64,000 bases of DNA from Tubulanus polymorphus (GCF_964204645.1 NC_134028.1:19318153-19382152), one strand, 5' to 3'. Positions 21,798-33,241 are shown, counted from the stretch's first letter. Notes: generated by a model from the letters alone, not told the origin. Program-made: numbers and translations.

Positions 21798-22060
21798 TGG
21801 GGAAATTTCAGTCGAGTTGGTTGTGCCACGCTGAATTTAGAGACTGGGTGCAGCCGACCGACAACCCGTACGTAGCATGGTGCAAAATATGCATGTCGAG
21901 CATCGATGTGAGAGAAATGGGCGCTTCGGCATTGAAATCACACACGAAGCGTAAGAGCCACATTGAAAGCATCGGAGCCTCGACAAAGTCATTAGACATT
22001 ACAAATTTCTTCACTACTACAACGAAAGACCACAATAGAAACATGTACGTGAGATTTTAT
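21798..22060 (+). pseudogene. BED-type zinc finger of a hAT-like transposase
   Basis: From ATG 21798 the frame reads GKFQSSWLCHAEFRDWVQ, then WCKICMSSID, then GASALKSHTKRKSH. This is a C2H2-type BED-like finger (Cys-x2-Cys, His-x5-His) with the usual aromatic residues before it. BED fingers form the DNA-binding N-terminus of hAT transposases and their domesticated relatives. The frame ends with an AT-rich tail near 22111; the remainder of the protein resumes at about 22390, presumably after an intron with a TTTTCAG end. Confidence 0.65.
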
Positions 22061-22398
22061 GGCTACCGTTACAAAAATATACGCGCGTGTGTAGCGAAGG
22101 CCTATTTTTGAATCAATTGATTGACGTATACTTGGAACATAGCCAATCCATATCGTTCTTAACATTTAGCTTGCAAATTAAATTTGGTCTGTAATGTGAA
22201 ACAAATACATTATTGGAAAGACTGTTCAATAAGGTCAGTCGGTCCGTATGTAGTCAAAAATAAAATTTATTTCAATGATTCCCATAAAAAATTTAATTGA
22301 TGCTATTCAATCAGAGACAGTGCATCCAAATTATTGTTGCCTAAGACACTTATTGAATAATCACCAATCTTACAACACAATTTTTTAAATATTTTCAG

Positions 22399-23165
22399 TG
22401 TTCCGTCCACGAGTGCAAACCCAAGTTCAGCATCATCACTAGAAAGATTCGTCACCAAGGAGACCGTTATGAGGGCAGAAATTTTATGGGCACTCAAAAC
22501 TGTGAACAGTCACCAATCATTTAAATCGTGTGAAGATGTTAGAGAGATTTTCAAGCTGATGTTTACAGACTCAGAAATAGTTTAAAAATTTACGTTTAGT
22601 GAGCATAAATGTAAATACTTGGCAGTATTTGGGATCTATCCATATTTGAGAGATAAGTTCACCGCCAAGGTTGGCAATGAACAGTATGTTCTGTTGTTCG
22701 ATGAGTCACTCAATCAGAAGATTCAGAAAAAACAACTCGATCTGCATTTACGTTTTTGGGACCACAATCGCGTAGTGTCACATAACTATAATTCGGCATT
22801 TATCAGACATGCCAGAGCAACGTATATGTTAAACCATTTTCAGTCAGAATTCAATTTGGATTATTCAAAGGCATTTCAGATCTCGATGGACGGACCTAAT
22901 TGGTTGTTCTACGAGAAGTTTGCCAAGTACATCAGTGAGGAGTATAATACTTCCACCTCAATGTTAAACATTGGCAGCTGTGGACTACATATTATCCATA
23001 TCGCGTTTAAAGCTGGATCTTCTGCTTCGGAATGGGACATTGAGTCACTTCTCACCAGTTTTTATCATCTGTTCAAAGACTCACCAGCTAGACGTGATGA
23101 TTTTGAGAGTCACTGGTTCAAGCAGATTTCCACAAAAATTCTGTAGGCACAGGTTCGTAGATTTA
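22399..23165 (+). pseudogene. hAT-like transposase, N-terminal/central part
   Basis: Reading from 22399: AEILWALKTVNSHQSF and MFTDSEIV, one TAA at about 22584, then a 175-codon open block (22619-23146). The block includes LLFDESLNQKIQKKQLDLH, RFWD, FQISMDGPNWLFY, IGSCGLHIIHIAFKAG and DSPARRDD. The run continues in another frame as FPQKFCRHRF to about 23165. These motifs define a hAT-related transposase family common in invertebrate and fish genomes. One nonsense codon and one frameshift show it is dead. Its C-terminal half is found at 28.7-29.6 kb. Confidence 0.7.
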
Positions 23166-23553
23166 TACTGTTTAGATTAATCATTCATAAGATAACTTCT
23201 GATGCTAACTTCTGTGCTAACATTCAATTTGTAGATATGTTACGAGTTACAATTCTCATACCTGGTAATTGTGCAATTTCATTTTTAAGATGTACTGTTT
23301 AAGATGTAGTGTTTTCCACTTGAATCTAGTGGGCGTGGTGCCGCTGTACCCCTAGTTATTAAAGTTAGCTGAAATTGTTAGTTTGTGAAGTATTTGTTAT
23401 TTTGAAGTTATTTGTTATCGTTTAATCTAACCGGGTCGAAATGTGATTTTAATCAGTATTAAACCTATCTGAGCAAAAGTTCGGGTTCTTAGAATATGAT
23501 GTGATGTACTTTAACTGGGGTACTCCTACCTGGTTGAAATGAAAAAAAAATAA
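23166..23553. other. Unassigned 0.39 kb between hAT remnant and R1 copy 3
   Basis: No gene seen. It ends in an A-rich run just before the R1 repeat begins. Confidence 0.4.
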
Positions 23554-25717
23554 AACAAGAGCCCCAAGGGGCACAATGGCCAGCCTGTCAGATTTGCTTT
23601 TTATAAATGATGTAATCTGTGGGTTATATTTATCAATATACGCTCCCTGCTCAATATCATTTACATAGTAAAATCGTGTGTTAACACAGACAGCAGGAAC
23701 AAATGTAATATAGAAATACTAAGTTATTGTATTGTTCAACGCCCCCTGGTGGCCATAAAAAACCAATGAGCTTGAAACTCACCTCGATCATAGAACATGT
23801 CATGAGCTACAACTTTCCAATTGATTATAGTATCAAAATATGCTTAAGTATCAATTATGATGTGGAAAAACTTTTTTTCCACCTACGAATGAGTACTGAT
23901 GACCCCAAGATGGCTGCCAAGTGCGTCATAATTGCCTGGTCAAAAATACCCTCTCGGATATAAAAGATCCCTTTCCAAAGAATACCCATTACAAATTGCA
24001 ATGAAACATGGCGCACCATTAGAAAGCTACAGTACTCAGAATTCAGGCCAAAATTGACATTTTTGGGAACAAAAAAGGTCACAGTACGGCCATCTTGAGT
24101 CCGATCGACTCAATTTTTCTCATGCCGATGGGCCCTCGGGGGATACAAATATATACGAATGATCAAGGTTATTGATAAAAGTGTCTTCAAAATTTCCCTC
24201 GAAAACTTCAAAAATGTGTAAAAAGTGCTGATTTTGGCGAACAACAATGGCTGCCAGTCGGCCATCTTGAATCTGACAGGGCCAGTTTTCTGCCTGAAGA
24301 TGTGTCTAGGGTAGATACACGTATAAAACAAATATCAAGACATTACCTTGAAGCGTCTTCAAAACTTTGGAACTCTCACGAACTATCTAGATGGTTATCT
24401 CTCGACCTCAATAGCTTCAAGACCCATCTCAAAACAACTTAGTTCCATGCAGCATACCATTAACTCTCGGAAAGCGAATTGTATTTAACATTTTTTGGCA
24501 GAATAAAATTTGATTGAATTTGCAATTCGGGCACATGGCTAATTAGCATATCAAGGTCATACACCCGATTTGGTAAAACCTTTTTTTCGCGAACCTTGCG
24601 CAATTGTCAAGGATGAATTTTCTGTAGAGCAAATAAAAATTCCTAAAAATAAGTAAAACAGTAGACGATACCGCGGATTCACGTGAACACCTGATTTCTG
24701 TAAACGAAATGTTGGTTGTGACAAAATTGTTCAGACGGTTTTAGGTGGTAATAAGTACGGAAACGTAACGACCATGGTCGACTTATTCGATGAAATCAGG
24801 CCTATGTGATATCCAAATTTTGACTTTTTTATTCTCCAGACCTCCCCGATATAGAAATAAAAAATTTTGGTGGTACGAAAGTGCAATCACAGCGCCGACG
24901 GGGACAGAGCCGTGTCAGAGATCGGCGGAGTGAAAATTGAGGTGGACGAACACGAAGAAGTAGGCTATTGCGCTACTTGAATCACGAAAACTCCTGGGGC
25001 GGCCCTGACGCTTTTCGTTGATTAAGTAATACAAATATCATGCAATGGGTTTTCACAATCTACCGCTGGTATTTACCGGATTTCAATATCACTCCAAAAT
25101 TCAAAGAAACCTCGAAATATCGAACCGGAACACTTCCGGTAGATATCCGCGGCTGCCCAACCGGGAAACTTATTTGTTTCAATAGATATTGATAGGATCC
25201 ATCATCTTCACCCGTCAAGGGATTCGAAGCTAAAGCTAAAGCCATGCCAGAATCGGGTCGGGCCAATCACAGCGCTTGTAACAAACCACATTAGGCTTCT
25301 GTGGAATTTCCCAGTAAATGGGCCAATCAGCGAACACGTAGCGAACGCGGAAGTATTGTCGCTTGTTGATACATGACGTCATGCGCAAAAGCGCCAGTAA
25401 TGAAATCGCGATAATTCACGTGAACAGCTGCTGATATTTTCAGATAAACCAATCACAGGGAAGACACAACTTCCTGATTGGCTGATAAAAATTGAAATTT
25501 TCCCGATTTAACTTTCGTGAAAAATGCAGAAAACATTTTTATGAGACCCTATTTCAAAATTCTGCTCGCTACGATTCCGAGAATGGATTACGCTTAAATA
25601 CGTGATTTGTTCGAATATGCCCTCACTTGGCAAGCAAAAGAGCCTTTTGTGTGGAAACCATGTCATTTAAATTCGCTCCATTTGTATAGTAATAGGCTCA
25701 GCCTACGGCTGGCCTAA
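23554..25717. repeat. Dispersed repeat family R1, copy 3 (full length)
   Basis: Shares both ends with copy 1 (AACAAGAGCCCCAAGGGGC; GGCTCAGCCTACGGCTGGCC) and is highly similar throughout, with one rather than two internal 155-bp units. It retains the 300-bp TGACGTCA-containing segment missing from copy 1. It separates the two halves of the hAT pseudogene. Confidence 0.9.
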
Positions 25718-26424
25718 AAATGAATATGTTATGATTAGAAAGTGATTGATTTTTTGCTTTTGTTTTAGTTTTTTAAGTCATACAACAGTCTACATAAGCA
25801 ACTACAGTGGAACGTCGTTAATATGAATGTTGTGGAAAAATGTGAAATTGTGGGTTTCGTATTATCCAAATCATGATTGTTACACATATCTTAGCTGGGA
25901 CATGCTGGAAATCATCGTAATAAATGAGTTTTGTCTTCGTCAAACAGAATCGTATTAACAAGGTTCCACTGTAAAATTGCTTCCAACATGCCTGGAAAAA
26001 CAGCTTGAAAATGATATAAATCTTGCTTGAAATGGCTTGAATTTCACCTGAGCTTGAGACAATGAACCTGTATTGGTACCTAGGCACATCACAATCCATT
26101 TGAAAATTGTAGCCCATGACATGCTATATGATTGTGGTGAGTTTCAAATTCGTTGGTTTCAGGACATATGTTCACCAGGAGCATTGAATGTATATTGTCA
26201 GATTTTTTTAGCATTTCACACCACTTCCCAAGAAGGTTTGGTATCCCTGGGCCCCTAGTTCAAATTACTGATTCAGTAAGGTGCCAATCTTATGTATTCT
26301 TCAATTCCAGCCAGGAGCAAATGGATCATCCAACGGCGTGAGTTGATATATTGGTTGTTAATGTTCTGCCATTTCAAGTTTTATCGCAATTCATATTTTA
26401 TTAAGAATTTTCTTTTTCTTTTAG
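25718..26424. other. Unassigned stretch with GCTTGAA cluster
   Basis: At 25990-26060 there are several CAGCTTGAAAAT, GCTTGAAATGGCTTGAATTT and GAGCTTGAGAC units like those at 21.43-21.56 kb. A possible small exon lies near 26312-26339. Nothing else is recognised. Confidence 0.4.
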
Positions 26425-27056
26425 GAAGTTTACTCACTCATAGAGGGTGAGACTAAAACTGCGATAGAACGGTTAACGGCACATGGGGAATATGGTCGCC
26501 TCACATGTCAGTTAATGGAGGCATTGTTTACTCTGGAAGAGATGACAGACAAAAGCTCAACTGGATTTGGAGCCGATAAGGTCTTTCACCCAGATCAGCT
26601 CCTCGATCCTAAATTATCGACCCTCATCATGAGTAATTTTCCCTCTAAAGGGTTTTCTTTCATAACATTAAGCCCGCATGAAGAAAGCAGTTAGTGTAAC
26701 AAAAATGTAATCGGTCACTAGGTGGCTGCAATGTTTATTATGCGCCCTCTACCACCCATCATCACACGACGTATTGGATAGCTAGGACAACATGGCTGTC
26801 CTCTTGTCGCCTTCTTTGTGCCGGGTCATTTTGATCAGAATCCTTAAGCCTGGAGCTTTTGAGGGTCACACACTTTGTACAATGTAACGTGTGCCATTTC
26901 TGATTTTGCACTGTTTTGGCTGCAGGCAATTTATTGATTGGAATTTTGTGTAGTAATTAATATGTTTTATTATTTTGTCTCGTTCCAGATCATGTTCTAA
27001 AGCATAAATCAGGGGTGACTGCAGCTCAGATCCGAAAAAAATTGGGCAAAAACTGA
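26425..27056 (+). CDS. BEN-domain exons (C-terminal end of gene)
   Basis: Exon 1 (26425-26632), after TTTTAG, is stop-free and reads TAIERLTAHG, TCQLMEALFTLEEMTDKSST and LLDPKLSTLIM. It closes at GTAATT with phase 1. Exon 2 (26989-27056), after CGTTCCAG, completes an Asn codon, reads HVLKHKSGVTAAQIRKKLGK and stops. The L-x-ALF-x-x-EEM-x-x-S-S-T-G and LDP-x-x-L-x-x-I pattern is that of the BEN domain, a DNA- and protein-binding module of chromatin regulators and some viral proteins. Both exons are intact with consistent phase. Upstream exons may be those at 19.5-20.6 kb, displaced by inserted elements. Confidence 0.6.
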
Positions 27057-28200
27057 AGCAATACAAATCAAAGTAGTGTAAATAAATTGCCCATGGGCAA
27101 AGTGTGGTTTACCTTGAAAGCTAGAGGTTGTTTGCAATAAGGGCAATGCTTGAAAAATCTTTTTAATACGAGACCTCAAAGTTCCACAAGTTTATATTGT
27201 ATTTTATCTTTCTTAAAGAATTATTTTGTATTCAAATGAGACCAAAGATATACATTTGTTTACGGTCCACGTCCAAAATTTTGTAGGGTACAGGTAGGCG
27301 CGGCAGGGAAACTATTTTTTAACTATTCTAGTTTCACAAAATGAGAAAATATTCAAATAAGGTCATCCCGAAATAATCGTCTGTTCGCTGCAACACCGAC
27401 TCAACTTCACAGGATGAGTCGGTAGGTAGGTAGATATTTTTTTGCACAATTTTTGGGCAAAAAAAACACATTTTTCACCTTTGGGCTTTTTTACATGGAA
27501 ACAATATCGCAAAAAAATCATCTACGTTGTGCACTGGAAATTTGTCTAATAGCGTAGATTTCAAGAATTATTCTAAAATTATAACCTCGTCCATTCCTGG
27601 CTTCATCTCGGTGTTAAGAATGAAACAGTACATTGAATATGTGCGCGCTTTTACGTTACCAGCTTTAATAGAATGAATGGCAGCTTATTGGAACACTGCC
27701 AGTTTCCTGGAAAACTTAAACTAGGCCACATGTCAAGGCATGTTTTCACACGATGCACACTTGAAGTCAAACATATACGTAGCTCATAGTCGGCAGTTGG
27801 TCGGTCGGCTGTTTTTATTAAAAATCAAATTTATTTCAATGAATCCCAGAAAAAAGTTTTCACTCGGTACCTTTGAAGTCGGGTTGGTCAGGTTATACTG
27901 AAATCTACCTCGACAGACCTTATACTTTGTTGCTTAGTATTTTCAGGTCACAAGAAATTACAATTTATTACAAATTCTATCGAACAGAAAACACAGCGCT
28001 CATCTTCTGCTACGATTATTCAGTCTATTTTCATGTCAAACGTGCACAGGTTACAGCATCACCCTTAGTGTGTGTGTGGTGTAGCACTCCGCGCGCATGT
28101 GGAGGCTTCGTGTAAGTGAATATTCACTTACACTTCAATGTCAATCAAAACAATCACAAGGTATTAAAATGAAACAATACCTATGACGGATGAGTGAAAT
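27057..28200. other. Unassigned 1.1 kb
   Basis: No gene recognised. An 80-codon frame at 27873-28115 has no family features. It may be the 3' UTR of the BEN gene plus older sequence. Confidence 0.4.
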
Positions 28201-28630
28201 AATTACATCCTCACCAGCCTCCCTCATGGGGTTAAATTAGAAAGTGGGGTAGTCTCCCATTCTTTGGTTACCGGACACAATTTTGATTTTTCTGGAGCCA
28301 ATATTATCTTTCCCAACAGTAGTCGCACTAAACGACATATAGTTGAATCTGCTTTGATTACTACTCATTCCGATCGTTCTTTCAACCTCAATAATGGTTT
28401 CAGCCCCCATAATATACTTCTTTCAAGTTATGTCAGTGCTCTAGTCCCCATAACGTAATGTGCAGCGATTCGTGTCCTATTTCATATTTCATGTATTAAT
28501 ACTGTATTTGGCAAGTCATTTTAGACTGAAGAAGGGTGGTAGTAACCACCCGAAATATTTCTTATATGTTTTAATAAATATTTTATCATCTAATTCTTTT
28601 ATTGTGGGATTTTACTCGTATCGTTTTATC
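28201..28630 (+). mobile_element. Penelope-like element 3' end (GIY-YIG tail plus hammerhead)
   Basis: The frame from 28201 to 28458 reads into TGHNFDFSGANIIF, then KRHIVESALI, then FNLNNGFSPH. This is the C-terminal half of the Penelope GIY-YIG endonuclease, whose conserved parts are H-x-F-D-F, a K/R-R-x-x-E-S catalytic Glu region and an N-x-x-x-G end. It stops at TAA 28456-28458. A hammerhead-like motif follows at 28523-28562, then an AATAAATATT stretch and TTGTGGGATTTTACTCG. The element is 5'-truncated, as is usual for this class. It ties the other two hammerheads in the window to Penelope elements. Confidence 0.75.
28523..28562 (+). ncRNA. Hammerhead-like ribozyme motif 3
   Basis: CTGAAGA (28526-28532), one A, helix II GGGTGG/CCACCC with loop TAGTAA, GAAA (28552-28555), TA, TT, and then TCT pairing with AGA just before the core. 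It lies 65 bp after the stop of a Penelope GIY-YIG frame. The helix III dinucleotide is TA here versus CG in the other two, and both are self-complementary. Confidence 0.75.
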
Positions 28631-28735
28631 ACGGATATTGTGATCTACCATTGATTCTTTTTGCTATTATTTTTTCTGTAGTAGAAGCTTATAGGAGGCC
28701 TAAAGGTCAATTCCAATGATATAGTTTTATATGAC

Positions 28736-29572
28736 ATGATAACTGACATAGTCAGGGACTTTCTCTCCTGTTTTGTTAAACAAGAGATTCTCTGTAAAGC
28801 AGCATCTGGTCAGAAACTGGTTCGTCTGGATGACTCCCTAGGTCATGAAGCCAAAATGCCTGACAGAGAGATGTTTATTGGCAGTAAAGCTGAGGGACTG
28901 TTAGAAGGACTTAGGAAAGACGACTCCCTCCTCGTTAAGTTTTTGAACATGATTTCTACAGAGTATGTTGATTGTGGAAAATAACCTCATTATGAAAATG
29001 CCTCTTGAGAATATGGCCCTCTTGTATTTTTCTAGTGAAGACCCTGCTTGTCGTGGCTGTACTAATGCGCTTAAATACATGCTTCAAATCCCAAAGAAAG
29101 TATTGACAACTATTCTTCAGCCAGAAGAAATTGAATGTTATGAAAAAGAGGTGAGAAAATTCCACTCAGATCTGGCTGTTTCTAAGATACCGTATGATCC
29201 AAAATGCGATGGGGTGGACACATGGTGGTGTAATGTGTATAAGACAGGGGCATATCCGAATCTTTTTAAAATTGTTGCAGCGGTGCTATCGTGTTTCCAT
29301 GGACTCAAAGTTGAAGGTTCATTTAATGTAATGTCAGACGTGATTGACAAGAGATCCGGACAGATGCATATAGAGACTTACAGTGCTGTACAATCTGTTA
29401 AGTACAAATTGCGAGCCAGTGGAAAAACTTCTGTTCAGTATTTCAGAAGAACAGATGTTTTGAATGACCCAATGGATTCAAAACTCTGCAATAACATGAG
29501 ATCTGCATTTAAAGAATATTGTAGTGTTTTGATAAACGCAAAGAGGACAAAGAAAGGCAGAAAGAAAAACTG
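28736..29572 (+). pseudogene. hAT-like transposase, C-terminal part
   Basis: Block 1 (28736-28984) reads ITDIVRDFLSCFVK, GQKLVRLDDS and FIGSKAEGLLEGL. A frame change near 28965-28980 leads to block 2 (to 29572): KMPLENMALLYFSSEDPACR, DGVDTWWCNVYKTGAYPNLF, LSCFHGLKVEGSFNVMSDVI and LRASGKTSVQYF. The last two correspond to the C-terminal dimerisation region of hAT-type transposases (L-S-x-x-H-G-x-x-V-E-x-x-F). It belongs to the same family as 22.4-23.2 kb and is in the right order to be the other half of that copy, with about 5.5 kb of insertions and BEN exons between. Confidence 0.7.
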
Positions 29573-31860
29573 AAACTGAAAGAATCCGAGAGATTGACCA
29601 AAAAAAAGACGGAAAGAACTTTCGTTAAAATCCGTCAAAAAGGCATGCCTTGTTTTTCTTGAGAAATCAAGAAAAAGAAAATCCTCTAAGAAATAATTAC
29701 GTCGTATTGATGTATAAATAATCTATATATTTCTTTATTTTGTAAAAAATCAGAAAACTCATTTACACTCATCGGGTATCTTTCCACCGTTATGAACCCG
29801 ACGGCGTTGCCCAACCTGTAACGGCACCGCAGGCCCAATGACCCCTAAACTCACCACCAGATGCTGCTCCTGCTTTTACATCTGGCACTACCACAATGGC
29901 TCACCAACAGGGCTCGCTATAACGAATGTGCGAAGAGGCCCATAGAATAATGCACCAACACAAACACAAGGTGTCTCTACTTAGAATCGGCTTAGTGGCC
30001 AGCAAAAATACCGCGGCACTACCGAATCCACCTACCATTAAGAATAATGGAAGCAGAGAAAATGCCAGATTTTTCGAAAGATTGGCATAAGCGCCTCCAA
30101 CAGACCAGCCACGACTCGATGCGCATATCCATAAAGTATCACGAGTTAAAGGCCGAGACGAACAAGAAAAAAACCGAAGCCATCGGCTCTGAAATTCTCG
30201 AACTACCCAGCACGTCTACTCAGCAATTGCAACAAGTGGACAAGAAAGCCAAAATGCTGAAACAGCACGTACCGCACGCAGCCCACGAGACTGATAAGCC
30301 GAAGAATGAACGTCTGTTAAGCAGGGGCTGCCACAACTCAGGCCGCAAACCATCAAACTAGAGAACGCACCGTGAATAAACTCGTACATACTTTAAACAT
30401 ATAAGGAAAACCTGATCAACAGTCCTTTCTTAAAACTAACCAAAAAGTGCCAGGAAGACTCAGTCACCTTCAGTCACAAAAACCCAACGTTGTGATAATA
30501 ATGTCCTACATTCCCCAGTGTTCACCACCCGGTTACATCAAATGTTGCAGACAATAAACACCGTTGCTCATTATCTTCACACGTGCGCACTCTTTCATTA
30601 GAGTACTAAAGTCTATCCCAGTAGTTATGACCGCGGTGGATCAATGAGATGTTACACTAACATATCTGGATCCCTGTGGTTTCTAACACTCAGCCTTGAG
30701 GTCAAGAGACTACTGCATTCAAGAATAATATACCATCAACTGACCATTCATTAAAGGATATAGCAAACCAATAATTTTTACTAAATCCTTTCTTGAATTT
30801 TTAGTTTCATTTTGGGAATAATCATGCCGTGTGGCAAATTCAATCTTATAGATTTTGTACACCTATAAACTCTTCAGAGTGTGTGGATAATATTATTTTA
30901 AGTCATCTGGAATAATCTCATGAGTCGAGCGCTGTTGTTTTGCTTAAAAACACCGGCTAAATATAATCTTTCAACTTGGAAATTGGTTTTGACACTTCAT
31001 AATGCAAACACTGACTTCAGCTTCCAGCGAAAATATTCACTCTTGAATGAAACAAGAATTCAAAACTGAATTTTCATTGCTTATTACTTCATTTTCTTGG
31101 GTTAAGTCTGGAAAAGATTTGCTCTTTATTCACTCTTGCCTGCAATCATAGTAACAAGCAGCTGGGGTCCAGCGAAGCAGTGATGCTCACTGAGAGTTTG
31201 ACCGCTTAAAGCTGTCAGTATCAATTATATTGTTGTTGATGCTGGCTCTTTGAGAGTGAAATGCCGCGGTTATAACCACTGGTATAGGCTTTAGCACACT
31301 CCATAGTTAGAGTACAACAGTGCAGGGGCGTTGGAAGCAATTTTTGATTGCCACGGCCAAATGCCGATTTTTGACAGGTTCTAAATATTGCTGCGGCCAA
31401 TTTACTTAATTTCTTCAAAAATGTGGTATTAACAGAAAAAAAGAAATGTCATTCAGTCAATTATTGCCACGGCATTCGCCACTGCAGTCGCTGTACTTCC
31501 AATGCCACTGCAGTGTTCACTCTCTTTCTCGTCACGGGACACCATTTTTAGAGTTTTTAAGGTTTTCACTTAAGGACTTTTGTAACAAAAGAGATGGATA
31601 AATATACACAACCCTCCACATCTATACACAACATATTTTCATTTATCTTGGACACATCCGTTCAATATCCTCGAACCAGACTGCACTCAACTAACGTTCT
31701 TAAGCCTTGGTCAGTTCACATATTCTACGGGGGTAATTCGATCACCGAGATCAAGGTCCCGCTTGCGACCTTATCTCAGTCACAAAACATTATCAATTTC
31801 TATATAAACCTCTAACCTCTAGGAATATAAATCTCTAATTGATAATGAGACATGGGAGGA
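29573..31860. other. Unassigned 2.3 kb
   Basis: Holds a 104-codon open frame (30047-30361: a Lys/Glu/Gln-rich, possibly helical product starting MEAEKMPDFSKDWHKRL) that has no recognised family. The region just before it (29770-30040) is unusually C-rich on this strand. No splice or promoter evidence allows a gene call. Confidence 0.35.
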
Positions 31861-31862
31861 CT

Positions 31863-32430
31863 GCCGCGCTGCCGAAAAACTGTCAGTTGCAAGTGGGTTT
31901 TTAAGGCTAAGATTGGCGAGGATAGAAACTTTGATAGACATAAAGCCAAGCTAGTTGCTAGATTGATATGTAGTTACGGTGTTTTTAAACCAAATGAATG
32001 AAGACTATATATATGGATCAACCCGAGGGATATATTCAAACCGGAAATGAGAAACTTGTGTGTAAACTATTGCTACACGACCAGATATAATTCAAGTTGT
32101 GAGATTAATTTCTTAAAACTGCAGTGAGCCGTCAGAATCTCATCTGACTGCGGCTAAACGAGTGTTGCGTTATCTGAACGGCACAATGGACTTAGCGCTT
32201 GTGTACAAAGTGATGACATCGCTTTAAGAGGATACTCGGATGCTAACTGGGACAGTGACCTGGATGATGTCATTTACTGGAAATGCATTTACGTTAGCCA
32301 GCAGGGCAATAGTTGATGAAGCTAGTGTCTATCAACTTTTGCATTGTCTACAACAGAAAGTGAGTATATGAGTTAAAGCAGTGCAATGCAAGAAAGAAAC
32401 TATTTGGTACCAAAGATTATCATGTGATCT
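31863..32430 (+). pseudogene. Ty1/copia retrotransposon pol fragments
   Basis: Two blocks out of the full pol. Near 31863-31960 the translation shows CKWVFKAKIG followed by HKAKLVAR, and near 32012-32080 MDQPEGYIQTGNEKLVCKL; both belong to the copia reverse transcriptase. Near 32115-32230 it reads SHLTAAKRVLRYLNGTMDLA, the start of the copia RNase H region. The catalytic YVDD part is missing, so an internal deletion has joined the two domains, and several stops are present. Confidence 0.65.
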
Positions 32431-32530
32431 TGGGGCGAAATAAGAGTCACCTACTGCAATAGCGGAGGATAACCATCTTCTTTCATAAAGCTATCGCGCC
32501 ATACTTTCATAGTTGCCACTTTTCCGGGTT

Positions 32531-32548
32531 TTCCCGGAATTCCGGGAA
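32531..32548. repeat. 18-bp perfect palindrome
   Basis: TTCCCGGAATTCCGGGAA is its own reverse complement. It lies in a CCGGGAATT-rich stretch about 230 bp upstream of the BED-finger frame, in the position where a hAT element would have its subterminal repeats. Confidence 0.85.
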
Positions 32549-32788
32549 TTCTTATTTGCCGATATCAATTTCCGGGAGATACACACATACATTCTAATTC
32601 ATTTGTTTCTCGTTACTTTGCCACACATTGTTGCAATTATCTATTGACTCGGCGCGCGAGTAGCCTACGGCATTCCATTCATAGAATTTGTCGACACAAG
32701 TACAATGGAGTATAAGATCGTAGAGGGATCGACGGCTGATATAAACAAAATAGATCATGGGATTAAGAATAAATTTGCCTGGTAATGG

Positions 32789-33241
32789 CTCGAGGAAACA
32801 GACGACCACGGCAATTTTCTCTCGGAATACATAAGAAAAATTGACTTGGCTGGGTTTGCTATCTGTACTATATGCAAAGATCGCATAAAATACGGAGCTA
32901 GCGGGAAGAAAGACTTAAAGTCGCACGCCAACAAAAAAAAGCACCGACAGATATGCGATGATCTTCGGAAAAACGAATGTTTGCCGGCTGAATTTCGTGG
33001 GCCCGTTCACGAGGATGACGACCAGACCCCTACTGCACCGTATGGTGCTGCGCCAAACGTTATGGGTGCCGATGTGCCTCAAACTAGAATCGTGCAACCA
33101 GTTATTGTGTCCAATGCAGACAGAATGTCTCATGCGGAGGCATTCACAGTATCTTTTCTAGCGGAACACTCTTTACCCCTCTCATTTTGCGAATCGCTGG
33201 TACTGTTACAAATACTTGATGGTCTATACAATAGTCAATAA
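32789..33241 (+). pseudogene. BED zinc finger and N-terminus of a second hAT-like element
   Basis: The frame continues upstream of the first in-frame TTG to about 32765, with a TAA at 32784-32786. It reads WLEETDDHGNFLSEYIRK, FAICTICKDRIKYG, KKDLKSHANKKKHR and, after a Pro-rich linker, RMSHAEAFTVSFLAEHSLPL. Cys-x2-Cys and the His pair of the BED-type finger are intact, and the HAEAFTVSFLAEHSLP stretch is a standard part of this hAT subfamily. The frame stops at 33241 and no catalytic domain follows. It belongs to a different subfamily from the 21.8-kb copy. Confidence 0.65.

Noticed and set aside
22303-22497. Minus-strand frame opposite the hAT region
   Set aside because: Shadow of the plus-strand transposase frame, which has clear family motifs.
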